64,000 nt of DNA, taken from assembly GCA_007131745.1 (NCBI GenBank), contig SLPX01000166.1:1-64000 (forward strand), given 5' to 3'. This DNA is from Myxococcales bacterium. Its GTDB lineage: Bacteria > Myxococcota > Polyangia > HGW-17 > SLPX01. The stretch's first letter is position 1, and each line of letters begins with the position of its first letter. The position numbers were made by a program, and so were the translations under genes. This document shows positions 34,419-44,019 of this stretch, one piece after another. Under the pieces are notes generated by a model. It made no database searches, had not been told where the DNA came from, and was given only the letters and a program-made list of their open reading frames with translations.

Positions 34419-35645
34419 TTACACCAGGCCCGGCTCCAGTGGAAGCGACAATCTAACGATTGATCCCTCGCCCGGCTTTGATTCTATTTCAACCGTACCA
34501 TCCTGATTTGCGGCCCGTTTTTTCATGTTTTCAAGTCCATAGTGACCCTGTCTTGATTCCAGGGGATCAAACCCCTTTCCGTCGTCTCTTATGATCAAAG
34601 TCATTTGCCGCTGCGAAAACTCAAGGCTGATTTGGACATTCGTTGCATCCGCATGCTTGGCGATATTGTTCAGTGCCTCTTGAAGCACCCTCTGACAACA
34701 GAGCGTCTTGTCGGGAGTAAGCGATCTCTCCATCCCTTCGGTCTTCCAATCCAAGTCTACTCGATGGCGATGACTCCACGTGTGCGCATATTCCTCAAAA
34801 AGGGCTACAGGATCGAAATCCTCCCTCATCATTGAAACGGTTCTCCTGAGCTCTTCCATGGTTTCCCGGCCGGCTTCATGGAGTTCCGTAATTTCCTCTA
34901 CAAGATCTCCGCCCTCCGGAAATCGGGTCTTCAAGTACTCCGCCTGAATCACCAAACTGGAAATCAATGCACCGAGTCCGTCGTGCATCTCCCTGGCTAT
35001 CCGCGCTCTTTCTTCCTCGAGCGCGGCCTGCCGGCTTTGCTCCTGGAGCCTGTACACCTCTTGAAGATGCATTCGCCTCCGCCGGTCCAAAAACACTACG
35101 AAAGAAACAATCACTGAATTCACAAAAGTACACCACAATAAAAGCAACAAATCCCTGGAAGTAACCTGAGCGCCCAGAAGCTGCTGCACCTTTACAAGAG
35201 CCGGAAGGGTCAGCAAAGGTGGCAGAATCGCAAGCGGGGAAGGATATAGAACCGCAAAAAACACGGTATAAACAAGCTGTCCCTGCATCACAGGGCTTCC
35301 CAACCCGCCTGTATGAGTCGCCAAGTACAGAAGAATCAGCAAATCCATGCAAAGAGAGACAAAAACAACTATCCGATCGCCTCTGTGCCCCAACATCAGG
35401 TAGGAAGCGATGTGCCCTCCAAGCAGAACCAGATAAACATACAAGCCTTCGGGCAAGAAAACACCGAGTGGTTTGCCCCATTCCGGATACAACAATACAC
35501 CGAGAGCCAGCGCATCAAAAACGATTCTGGCGTAGAAAACCGCTCGCGCTCTCGACGCAAACCGGTCCACCTGTTCAATTCCGGCGGCCGAATCCCCTCC
35601 CTCCATTGTCCCGGGTGCATCTCCTTTCAGCATTCTATCTCTCAA
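34419..35645 (-). CDS. Membrane sensor histidine kinase (NarX/LiaS-like, HisKA_3)
   Basis: A 408-residue kinase. About five or six N-terminal transmembrane helices (VFDALALGVLLYPEWG through LLLLWCTFVNSVIVSFVVFL) precede a short coiled linker. The phospho-histidine lies in ARIAREMHDGLGALISSL (about residue 216). ATPase motifs are LQEALNNIAKHADATNVQIS, IRDDGKGFDP and GHYGLENMKKRA. This class usually works with a NarL-type regulator, none of which is next to it. The TTG at 35645 overlaps the acylphosphatase stop (TTGA); ATG 35633 is an alternative. Confidence 0.88.
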   Translation of the reverse strand: MRDRMLKGDAPGTMEGGDSAAGIEQVDRFASRARAVFYARIVFDALALGVLLYPEWGKPLGVFLPEGLYVYLVLLGGHIASYLMLGHRGDRIVVFVSLCMDLLILLYLATHTGGLGSPVMQGQLVYTVFFAVLYPSPLAILPPLLTLPALVKVQQLLGAQVTSRDLLLLLWCTFVNSVIVSFVVFLDRRRRMHLQEVYRLQEQSRQAALEEERARIAREMHDGLGALISSLVIQAEYLKTRFPEGGDLVEEITELHEAGRETMEELRRTVSMMREDFDPVALFEEYAHTWSHRHRVDLDWKTEGMERSLTPDKTLCCQRVLQEALNNIAKHADATNVQISLEFSQRQMTLIIRDDGKGFDPLESRQGHYGLENMKKRAANQDGTVEIESKPGEGSIVRLSLPLEPGLV

Positions 35646-35950
35646 TACCTGATCTCGAAGGTCACGGGCAAATCAAATTCTCCGGTCCGCCCGTCACGAG
35701 CAGAGACAAATTCTTCCTCTATCAGCCGAACCCCTTTGACCGACGCAAATTCAGGGCCGTGATGAGCCCATTTAAAAAGATAATCCACTTCGTCTGCCGG
35801 CCCCTGGGCAAAGACCTCTACACTGCCGTCCGGAAGATTCCTGACCCAACCGCCAAGACCCATGCGACCAGCCTCCCGTGCCGTATAATATCGAAAAGAA
35901 ACTCCTTGTACTTTTCCCAAAACCAAAAATCTCATTCGTTTCGCTTCCAT
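35642..35950 (-). CDS. acyP: Acylphosphatase
   Basis: A 102-residue acylphosphatase, which hydrolyses carboxyl-phosphate bonds. The signature GKVQGVSFRYYTAREAGRMG holds the phosphate-binding Arg, and GWVRNLPDGSVEVFAQG holds the catalytic Asn. ATG 35950 is preferred because GAGGAG lies four bases upstream; the open frame before it has no family similarity. Coupled to the histidine-kinase gene downstream. Confidence 0.93.
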   Translation of the reverse strand: MEAKRMRFLVLGKVQGVSFRYYTAREAGRMGLGGWVRNLPDGSVEVFAQGPADEVDYLFKWAHHGPEFASVKGVRLIEEEFVSARDGRTGEFDLPVTFEIRY

Positions 35951-36346
35951 GAAACTCCTCGATCCGATGTTCATCTTAGTACACAAAGGCAAAAACCAGA
36001 AAAAACATTTTCCTTAAAGAAAAGCCTTGACACAGATAAAAACCGGACTTAATCTCTTTACGAAACTCACCAAAGTCAACGAAAACGTCAATTAACCTGC
36101 TCAAAAGGGACTTGTCGACGAGGCTTAAGGAAAAAATCCACCTGCCCATTAGGTAGATTCAACATCGTACCCGCAACGAAAATGATCCAATCTGAAACAA
36201 ATATATCAAATCAAATGCCCCCCAAAAACAGATTTCCGAAAGTGTTTTTAAACACTAGACCCGTCATGCGGGATGGAACGGGTTTGGAAATAGTTCTTGG
36301 GTCGGCCCACAGAGGAGACCGCTGACATCGACTGCGAGGAAAAGCA
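35951..36346. other. Divergent region with the rho leader
   Basis: This 396-base gene-free stretch separates acyP from rho. TTGACA (36027-36032) is a perfect -35; the best -10 at 17 bases is TAATCT (36050-36055), three of six. That would give rho a leader of about 285 bases, in line with Rho autoregulation. ACCCGT/ACGGGT near 36260-36285 can form a small stem. No known riboswitch was recognised. Confidence 0.4.
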
Positions 36347-37594
36347 ATGGATTTAAGTGAACTCAAGAAACTGAACATCAAGGAACTGACTCAAACGGCC
36401 CTGGACAACGGAATCGAGGATGCATCCAACTTGCGAAGATCGGATCTAATATTCGCTCTTCTCAAGTCCGTAAGTGAAAAAAAGAAAGAGATATTCGGAG
36501 AAGGCGTGCTGGAAACTTTACCCGATGGGTTCGGTTTCTTGCGAGCTCCGGATTACAATTACTTACCGGGTCCCGACGATATATATGTTTCTCCGTCCCA
36601 GATCCGGCGGTTCGGGCTCAGAACAGGCGACACGGTTCGGGGACAAATCAGACCTCCAAAGGATTCGGAACGATACTTTGCCCTGCTCAAGGTTTCCAAG
36701 GTCAATCACGAACCACCCGACGCTCAAAGAGCAAAGACACTCTTCGATAACCTGACGCCGCTCTATCCCGAGGAAAAGCTGAACCTGGAATACGACGCCA
36801 AGAACCTGTCGACGAGAATCGTAGATCTTCTGGCTCCCGTCGGAAAAGGCCAGAGGTGTCTCATCGTATCGCCGCCCAGGGCTGGTAAAACCATGTTGCT
36901 CCAGGACATAGCAAACGCTATCACCGCGAATCACGAAGAGGTGATCACCATAGTTCTCCTGATCGACGAGCGGCCCGAAGAGGTCACCGACATGGATCGC
37001 AGCGTGGAAGGAGAAGTCATCAGTTCCACCTTCGACGAACCGGCGGCCCGACACGTCCAGGTGGCTGAAATGGTCATCGAGAAGGCGAAGCGTCTCGTGG
37101 AACATCAAAAAGACGTGGTGATCCTTTTGGATTCGATCACGCGCTTGGCCCGCGCCTACAACACCGTGGTCCCGCCTTCGGGCAAGATTCTGTCGGGCGG
37201 CGTGGATTCCAACGCGTTGCACAAGCCCAAGAGATTCTTTGGAGCGGCCCGGAACGTGGAAGAAGGCGGAAGTCTCACCATCATAGCCACCGCTCTGGTT
37301 GATACCGGCTCAAGGATGGACGAAGTCATCTTCGAAGAATTCAAGGGAACGGGAAACAGCGAAATCCACCTTGACCGTAAGCTCATGGAAAAACGGATTT
37401 TCCCCTGCCTGGACATCAACAAGTCCGGAACGCGAAAAGAAGAACTCCTGTTGCAACCGGATATTCTCAACCGAGTGTGGATCTTACGACAACTCCTGCA
37501 TCCACTAAATGTCATCGATGCAATGGAGTTTCTACGGGACAAGATTTCCAAGACTCGCAACAACCAGGAATTCATCGACAGCATGTCGCAGTAA
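36347..37594 (+). CDS. rho: Transcription termination factor Rho
   Basis: The hexameric RNA-dependent helicase that ends transcription. The 415-residue product has the N-terminal Rho_N helices ([20 protein letters not shown]) and the RNA-binding fold ([20 protein letters not shown]). The P-loop is SPPRAGKTM (about residue 175), with [29 protein letters not shown] and [20 protein letters not shown]. Length is standard. The ATG has GAGGAAAAG upstream. It stands alone with a long leader. Confidence 0.97.
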   Translation: MDLSELKKLNIKELTQTALDNGIEDASNLRRSDLIFALLKSVSEKKKEIFGEGVLETLPDGFGFLRAPDYNYLPGPDDIYVSPSQIRRFGLRTGDTVRGQIRPPKDSERYFALLKVSKVNHEPPDAQRAKTLFDNLTPLYPEEKLNLEYDAKNLSTRIVDLLAPVGKGQRCLIVSPPRAGKTMLLQDIANAITANHEEVITIVLLIDERPEEVTDMDRSVEGEVISSTFDEPAARHVQVAEMVIEKAKRLVEHQKDVVILLDSITRLARAYNTVVPPSGKILSGGVDSNALHKPKRFFGAARNVEEGGSLTIIATALVDTGSRMDEVIFEEFKGTGNSEIHLDRKLMEKRIFPCLDINKSGTRKEELLLQPDILNRVWILRQLLHPLNVIDAMEFLRDKISKTRNNQEFIDSMSQ

Positions 37595-37792
37595 TTCCGG
37601 TCCGACGCATTCTTCCTCTTCAAACCACCCTTTCAAACCACCCTGCAATTTCAGCTTTATTGCGCGCTGCTTCTATCCGTTGCAAATACCCCATTTTGAA
37701 CAAGACAAAAGAATGCAAAAAAACGGATGGATTTTGAAATGAATTCTTAAAGCGGATAGGTTGGAATGCCGGAAGCCGAGATTTGGATACCG

Positions 37793-38257
37793 TCAAGGAG
37801 CCGTCATATCTTCCATCGTGCCGGGCGTTCTTCTGTCCTCATCTTCCGGTGGAAGTTCCTCGATTCCCGCGGGCCCCTCGGTTCCGTACCGCTCCCTGTT
37901 TCTCTCCTCCCGTTCCCTTGCCTCTTGTCTCATGGTTTCGGCCGTGCCCGTGCTTCCGGCCATTTCCCTGAGCCCGTACGCGCTGAACCCGATGATAACT
38001 ACCATCACGACCAGAGCGCTCACCACAAAAGGCAAGCTCAGCTTCACTGATGTAGCCTCAAACGGGTTCATTTCACCCTTGCCTATTGGAGGCAGGGAAC
38101 CTGAAATCACGTCAGGATCGCCCTCCATGGGATCTTCGATCTTCACCGCTTTAGTAGAATGAACAAAACCCAATATAGCTCCCACACCGACCATCAACAA
38201 CACCAGCACAAAAGTGGAAGCTGCTACCGCTACAGCCAAATAACCTACAGATTGCAT
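37793..38257 (-). CDS. Small membrane protein with two helices
   Basis: A 154-residue protein starting at ATG 38257, with AAGGAGGAG upstream. Two transmembrane helices are clear (VGYLAVAVAASTFVLVLLMV and LPFVVSALVVMVVIIGFSAY), joined by an acidic loop. A charged C-terminal tail is rich in Glu and Arg (RQEAREREERNRERYGTEG). No family was recognised. The very strong ribosome site argues that it is real. Confidence 0.65.
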   Translation of the reverse strand: MQSVGYLAVAVAASTFVLVLLMVGVGAILGFVHSTKAVKIEDPMEGDPDVISGSLPPIGKGEMNPFEATSVKLSLPFVVSALVVMVVIIGFSAYGLREMAGSTGTAETMRQEAREREERNRERYGTEGPAGIEELPPEDEDRRTPGTMEDMTAP

Positions 38258-38495
38258 GGCCTGTCTCCTCCTTGGCCCGTTCAAGGAAGCGCCCGCGCAA
38301 AGCGGACTCAACCTTGTTTTCTGATCTTGGTACGAACAAGGCCCGTACACTCAGCAATATATATAAAGCTGATAAGACTGTCAAAGTCTAAAAAGTGGAT
38401 TTTTCATTATCATTTCGTATCTGAATATAAGCCGGGTATCCGTGGTCACGGGCCGAACTATTGCAATTTTCATCATGAGCCCGGGGTCCCTTTGT

Positions 38496-39713
38496 TCAAA
38501 TGGACGATCTGTAGAAGTCACCGACGCTTTCATCTTCAGCCGGATCATTGTCCAAAAGACACTTGACCGGTCGATCCGTGGCCAGGCTGACGAAACAACG
38601 ATTACACGAAATACAGGATGCCGGCCCGAGATCTCCCTTTTTCCAGCGATTGATAAGCCCGGGTTCCCTGACGAAAGGCCGGGAAAGACTCAAGAGATCT
38701 ACATGGCCTTCGGCCAAGATCTTTTCCATATTGCGGGGATCCCTGTTTCCTCCTGCAAGAATCAGCGGAACCGTTGTCCGGGACCTAATGACCCGTGCGT
38801 TTTCCAGGAAATACGATTCTTTGAACGCGAAACGTCTCTTCATCAATGGAAGAACAAGCCTGGCCATGGCTTTTTGCGCTCCGCTGAGTTGTTCCAGAAT
38901 CTCTTTCTTCGGAATCCCGCCCCTTGCTATTTCAAGCGCGGACTCAAAGGTTCCGCCCGTGATCTCTATTGCATCCACACCCCCTTCTTCAAGCCGGCTA
39001 CACACCCAACAGCTTTCTTCGAGGGTAAACCCGCGCGGCATATTGTCATTGGAATTGATCTTGACCATAACCGGAATTTCACCCCGGGTTCCCTGCTTGA
39101 CCGCTTTGACCGTTTCCATCAAGAACCCGGCGCGGTTTTCAAGTGAACCTCCCCACTTGTCGGTTCGCCGATTCGTACGCTGTGAAAGAAACTGGTTTAT
39201 GAGATAACCATGTCCCGCCAAAATCTCCACAGCATCAAACCCGGCCCGTACCCCTCTCTCAGCCGCCTTGCCGAACGTCTCAATGGTTTCTTCTATTTCC
39301 TTCCCGGACATCTCTCTCGGAGTCACCCAGGTAAGGGTATCCTTCACAGCGGAAGGCGCCCTGGGAACTTCGTGGATCACCTCTTGCCTGGTCTGCCTCC
39401 CCGCGTGATATATCTGAACCGCAATCTTCCCGCCCGCTTCATGAACAACCTCCACCAATCGACTTAGCGATCCCACCACGTCATCATTATGAATTCCCGT
39501 GAGGTATCGAAGCGACCGTCCGTGCTCCTGCACGTAACACCCCCCGGTGACAATGAGACCCACCCCACCTTCGGCAAGCTCCCTGAACATCGCAGCCATC
39601 GCTGGTGATGGTTCCCCTTTCTCGGTGGAACGATTCTCCACGGTCGCCGCCCTGATGATCCTATTCGGAATCTTCAACCCGCCCAAACTAAACTTGTCAA
39701 AAATACCGGCCAT
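38496..39713 (-). CDS. Old Yellow Enzyme-like NADH:flavin oxidoreductase
   Basis: A 405-residue FMN barrel enzyme: FDKFSLGGLKIPNRIIRAAT, IYHAGRQT, and IEETIETFGKAAERGVRAGF with the catalytic VEILAGHGYLINQFLS. FMN-phosphate loops LILAGGNRD and RPFVREPGLI follow. The C-terminal cysteines (CISCNRC, KCLL) are placed as in the iron-sulfur members near 2,4-dienoyl-CoA reductase, but the large C-terminal domain of that enzyme is absent. ATG 39713 with AGGAG four bases upstream is the start. The substrate is unknown; enone or dienoyl reductase is likely. Confidence 0.9.
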   Translation of the reverse strand: MAGIFDKFSLGGLKIPNRIIRAATVENRSTEKGEPSPAMAAMFRELAEGGVGLIVTGGCYVQEHGRSLRYLTGIHNDDVVGSLSRLVEVVHEAGGKIAVQIYHAGRQTRQEVIHEVPRAPSAVKDTLTWVTPREMSGKEIEETIETFGKAAERGVRAGFDAVEILAGHGYLINQFLSQRTNRRTDKWGGSLENRAGFLMETVKAVKQGTRGEIPVMVKINSNDNMPRGFTLEESCWVCSRLEEGGVDAIEITGGTFESALEIARGGIPKKEILEQLSGAQKAMARLVLPLMKRRFAFKESYFLENARVIRSRTTVPLILAGGNRDPRNMEKILAEGHVDLLSLSRPFVREPGLINRWKKGDLGPASCISCNRCFVSLATDRPVKCLLDNDPAEDESVGDFYRSSI

Positions 39714-39949
39714 TGATCTCCTGAACCTGTCCATGCTATCCAATGTATACTACAAACTAAACAAATTACATAGACTTCGGGTCCAATAAAGCTGCAAGTT
39801 CGAGGCTTTGACAACGGAACTATTGTAAAGTCGATTCGATTTAAACTGTTTTTAAACAAGCTCACGGTTTTCCCGTCTTGCCCTGCCTGTGGTCTGAATG
39901 GTAAAATTCACCGAGGAAATGAATCAATACACCAGGAAAGAATTAAAAA

Positions 39950-42900
39950 ATGCGTGAATCATATAGTAGGACCCGTGCTTACATAATAGTTGTGTTTTTC
40001 GCGCTCGGCGCAATGCTGAACTGTGCAGGTGAAGGATGCGAAGGATGTGACCTGATGGAGACCATCCCTGGAGGTTTTCCATCCGAAAGACGCATCGAAA
40101 ACGGGATGCAAATCCGGGTGACATCCCAGGGAATCCAGTTCCTGGAAGAGAACCTGGACAGGATCCTCGGCGACATGATGCCCGACGGACTGGTATTCGA
40201 GGTGCCTCCCCAGTGCGACATTGAAATACTTTGGGTCGGAATGCTGGATCTTTGCGGCACCGGATCCTCGGACAACTGTGTAGCCGACGAACCTCCGTGC
40301 ATGCTGGAAGTGGAAATACTGGAGTTAAGCATTTCCCCCGCGCCCCCGGCTTCGCTCAACATAGACGCTCGAATCAATTTCTGGAGCTTGGAGACGATGC
40401 ACACCCACTCGTTTCTTCCCGGGCTGAACTGCCAAATAGACGTGGATACGAGGCTGGGTTCCCAGGCCTATGCCAACGCTACGGCCAGGATCGATTTTTT
40501 ACAGGACTCCCAGTCCAACCGAACCAGCGCTGTCCTTACCGATTTGGACATACCGGACGGTGACATAGAGTCCGAGGACCTGGTCATCTCCGGGGGGTTG
40601 ACCTGCTCCGGCATCGACACTTTTTTCAAAAATACAATTATCCGGCAGGTCAAAGACAAGGTGAGAGAGAAAATCGATGAAATGATGCTCAGCACTAATG
40701 TTACCTGCGATCCGGATGAACCCGAGTGCCCGGAGATGTCTTCCTGCCAAGAAGTTATTCTGCAGGATAATGAAGGCAATGATCTGTTTTTCTATTATTG
40801 CAGGGAAGACAGCGATGAAGGCTGGGTCCAGGCCATGGGCATGGAAGGCAGATTGAACTTGGGAGGATTGCTGTATTCTCTCGCTCCGGGCAGCAATGAT
40901 CTTGATTTACATTTGAGGGCCGGTGGTTATTCATCCGTGGTCAATGAAGGCTTGTCCCTCGGAGTACTTGCCGGGACCGAGAGCAGCCCGGCAAACCACC
41001 CATGCGTGCCCGCGCTGGATCCGCCGTTGATCGAAGCCGCGCCCACGTCCACAGTATTCGAAGGTGAGACAAGGCCGGACGAAAAGCCTTTTCAAATCGG
41101 CATAGGCATTCACAAGAGCTTCCTGGAAACCGCTATCTACGCCATGTTTGATGCAGGAGCTTTTTGCATGGCGATCGGACCGAGACAAAACGATTTCCTT
41201 ACCATGGGTTCGTTCAGTGTATTTTTGGATTCAATGACAGACCTCATCCACGATGGCGATCCGGGAATCGTTTTGCATCTGAGACCGCAAAGCCCGTTCA
41301 GCCTCGACCTCGGAGCGGGTACAACCGATGAGGAGGGAAACATCGAAGAACCGCTCTTGACATTGGGCGCCCAGGATTTGGCCGTGGATCTGTACGCGTT
41401 TATCGACTACCGATTCATCCGGCTTTTCAGAATTATCGGCGACGTTTCCTTGCCGCTCAACCTGGACATCAACGAAGAAAATCAGCTCATCCCGGTGCTG
41501 GGAGACCTGAAGGGCGCTTTTGAAAACATTCGCGTGGAAGAAAGCCGACTCCTTGCCGAAGACCCTGAGGAAATCGCTTCGGTGTTTCCGATTCTGATCG
41601 ATACCGTGTCAGGCATGCTGGGAGGAAACGTTCTTGGACCCATAGATTTACCGGCTTTCGCCGGGTTTAATCTGATCCTGGAAGAGGGTTCCATTGCTTC
41701 GGTCGACAATAATACGTTCCTGGCCATTTTTGCGGGGCTGGATTACGTCGGCATCCCTCCCGAGGAACCTTCCCAGTTGATTGGGTCTGTACAAACCTTC
41801 GCACGCCTTGTCGGGGTGGAACTCCCTTCAGAAAAGGATTTCAACGCGATAAGTGTGGATCACACACTGAAAAACGGACCCGTTGCCGTTATATCCCTGG
41901 ATGCCGAGGTGGAACCTTCGGTTATGGGACCGGAAGATATTGTCGAGTTTTCCTATCGCCTGAACAAAGGCCTCTGGTCGCCGTATTTCCAGACAAGGAC
42001 TCTCGAAATTCAAAGGCCCGGACTATGGCTCCGGGGAGTTCACAAGGTGGAAGTAAAGGCCCGAATAGCCGGCAAGCCTGAATCAGCAGACCCGACCCCC
42101 GCTGTGGTGGAAATAGAAATCGATTCCCACACGGGCTTGGCCATGCACGAAGATTCGTCCCACTCGTCCGCCGGTCTTTACGGACGGGTTTCACCTCCCT
42201 CCTCCGGTTGCAGTTGCAGATCCTCATCAGAAAAGACTCCGGGGTTTCCACTGCTGTTCCTGCTGGTCCCGGCTCTTTGTTTCGCGCACTTCATGAAACG
42301 CCGATCCCGGGGGTCCGGCGCCAAATCATCGCTTGTTTGGTTGATTTTGCCGGCAATCGCGATCACAACGGTTTTTGCAGGATGTAAGAAATCCGCGGGA
42401 AGAGACTGCGGCGACCCGAGCGGCCTTCCCTTGATATGCGCGGAACCGATACCCCAGTGCGAATATTACGAATACCTCGTCGGCCTGGAAGAAATGACAT
42501 ATGACCGAAGCTGCAATCCGGTTCCCGTATTGTGCGATTGCGATTCAGATGAAGTGGAAACGGGAAATTACGGCCGGTTCCTCAGCATGGCCGAACACAA
42601 CGGATTGATTCTTATTTCGTGTTACAGCGACCAATGGGGCGATCTTAATGTTGTAGAAGTGGATCACGAGGGAAAAATTATTCCTGAAGCGGTCGACGGC
42701 GTCCCATTCGGCACGCCGCTTTCGGGGGACCCTGACGGATTCAGGGCCGGGCTCGCGCGTCGGGGTGAAAATGTAGGCAAATACACATCCATCGCCTTTG
42801 ATTCCCAAGGATATGCGCACATAAGCTACATTGATGTGGACGAACGCTCAGTTAAGCACACGAAGGGGTTGCCCGGCGACTGGCTGTCTAACCATCTTGA

Positions 42901-43849
42901 AAACGAAAAAGAAGGTCACGAAGAATCAGTCTACACCGCTCTTTTGATCGATGAAAACGACATTCCACATATTTTTTTCATGGTGACGGGACTCGAAGAT
43001 GAGGAGGGACTCGGATTTAAAAGCGAACTACGGTTGGCCTCCGCGTCTTCTTCCTCTCCCGGAAACCCGGCGGATTGGTCGATCGAGGTGATCGACGAAA
43101 CCCCTGTGCCTTGCGGCGGTTTGTGCCCGGAAGATAAAATCTGCCTGGCAGAAAGCTGGACATGCGTTACAGAAGACGATGACTGCGATCTATGCGAACC
43201 GAATGAAGGTTGCATCATGGGAGAATGCATCCCCGTATTGGAAAAACCAACATGGACCGACCTGCCCGAGGGAACGGGACTTTTCGTTTCCACCGGCCTG
43301 TTGAGTGACGGCCGCATGGTTGCAGTTTACTACGACAGGAGCGCGGGATCGGCCATGTTCGCATCCGGCATGCCGGGTCAATCCTGGAATGTCCAGGTGC
43401 TTGAAGGCGATGCATACTCGGACGTGGGGCTTTATGCCTCTCTTTTTGTCGACGATGAAGACAACATTCACATTGCGTATCACGACGCGGTTCATGACAA
43501 TCTGGTATATAGACGCCTTGATTCAGAGTTAACACCCGAAGTTCGCGAAATAGCCGACAACGGTGATAGAGAAGGAGAATATCATGTAGTCGGCCTGGAC
43601 ACTCGGATATTCTCGGACAGAGACAATGCTGTAAGAATCTTCTACCAAGACGGAACAGCGGCCGATCTCTGGGAAGCTGTTCGCATAGCGGACGATGAAT
43701 GGTCGGCATCCCCTCACCTGGAAAGTGAAGCAGGCCACGGTTTTTTCACCCATGTCGTCAGAGCGTCGGATGGAACATTCTGGGCCGCAGAATACCGTTA
43801 CGACAGGGAAGCGGAAAAGTTTAAAGGTGTTTACGCCTGGAGCTTTTAA
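39950..43849 (+). CDS. Giant exported protein: MYXO-CTERM-like unit fused to a second lipoprotein unit
   Basis: One continuous 1299-residue frame that looks like two proteins. Part 1 (about 1-780) has a lipoprotein-like signal (FFALGAMLNC), a large beta-rich exported region, then a MYXO-CTERM-like tail at about 752-786: SGCSCRSS, hydrophobic helix FPLLFLLVPALCFAHF, then KRRSR. Part 2 starts in the same basic cluster, at an internal ATG 42293 (residue 782). It follows with helix SLVWLILPAIAITTVF and lipobox AGCKK, then 480 exported residues with repeated blade-like motifs (SIAFDSQGYAHISYIDVDER, LFVDDEDNIHIAYHDAV) and a cysteine knot. No stop separates them and no ribosome site precedes 42293. 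It could be a true fusion, or part 2 could be translated independently. Confidence 0.8.
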   Translation: MRESYSRTRAYIIVVFFALGAMLNCAGEGCEGCDLMETIPGGFPSERRIENGMQIRVTSQGIQFLEENLDRILGDMMPDGLVFEVPPQCDIEILWVGMLDLCGTGSSDNCVADEPPCMLEVEILELSISPAPPASLNIDARINFWSLETMHTHSFLPGLNCQIDVDTRLGSQAYANATARIDFLQDSQSNRTSAVLTDLDIPDGDIESEDLVISGGLTCSGIDTFFKNTIIRQVKDKVREKIDEMMLSTNVTCDPDEPECPEMSSCQEVILQDNEGNDLFFYYCREDSDEGWVQAMGMEGRLNLGGLLYSLAPGSNDLDLHLRAGGYSSVVNEGLSLGVLAGTESSPANHPCVPALDPPLIEAAPTSTVFEGETRPDEKPFQIGIGIHKSFLETAIYAMFDAGAFCMAIGPRQNDFLTMGSFSVFLDSMTDLIHDGDPGIVLHLRPQSPFSLDLGAGTTDEEGNIEEPLLTLGAQDLAVDLYAFIDYRFIRLFRIIGDVSLPLNLDINEENQLIPVLGDLKGAFENIRVEESRLLAEDPEEIASVFPILIDTVSGMLGGNVLGPIDLPAFAGFNLILEEGSIASVDNNTFLAIFAGLDYVGIPPEEPSQLIGSVQTFARLVGVELPSEKDFNAISVDHTLKNGPVAVISLDAEVEPSVMGPEDIVEFSYRLNKGLWSPYFQTRTLEIQRPGLWLRGVHKVEVKARIAGKPESADPTPAVVEIEIDSHTGLAMHEDSSHSSAGLYGRVSPPSSGCSCRSSSEKTPGFPLLFLLVPALCFAHFMKRRSRGSGAKSSLVWLILPAIAITTVFAGCKKSAGRDCGDPSGLPLICAEPIPQCEYYEYLVGLEEMTYDRSCNPVPVLCDCDSDEVETGNYGRFLSMAEHNGLILISCYSDQWGDLNVVEVDHEGKIIPEAVDGVPFGTPLSGDPDGFRAGLARRGENVGKYTSIAFDSQGYAHISYIDVDERSVKHTKGLPGDWLSNHLENEKEGHEESVYTALLIDENDIPHIFFMVTGLEDEEGLGFKSELRLASASSSSPGNPADWSIEVIDETPVPCGGLCPEDKICLAESWTCVTEDDDCDLCEPNEGCIMGECIPVLEKPTWTDLPEGTGLFVSTGLLSDGRMVAVYYDRSAGSAMFASGMPGQSWNVQVLEGDAYSDVGLYASLFVDDEDNIHIAYHDAVHDNLVYRRLDSELTPEVREIADNGDREGEYHVVGLDTRIFSDRDNAVRIFYQDGTAADLWEAVRIADDEWSASPHLESEAGHGFFTHVVRASDGTFWAAEYRYDREAEKFKGVYAWSF

Positions 43850-44019
43850 CAGCTAATGTCGCCCAACCCCTTAATATATATGTAAAAAACAAGAATTTTG
43901 CCCAAGCGGGGGAAAAGAGGGATAAAGGTTGATGGGGTTTTCTCCGCACCATGAAACACGTGGTTTTGTGGACGGAAAAAACCGAAAGAATTGAACACAC
44001 AGAAGAGGAAAGGAAATTC

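Noticed and set aside
35219..36052. A 277-codon plus-strand frame
   Set aside because: It runs antisense through the histidine kinase and acylphosphatase, both of which have clear motifs.
37600..37645. Tandem TCAAACCACCCT copies after rho
   Set aside because: Two short copies only; no reason to see more than chance or slippage.
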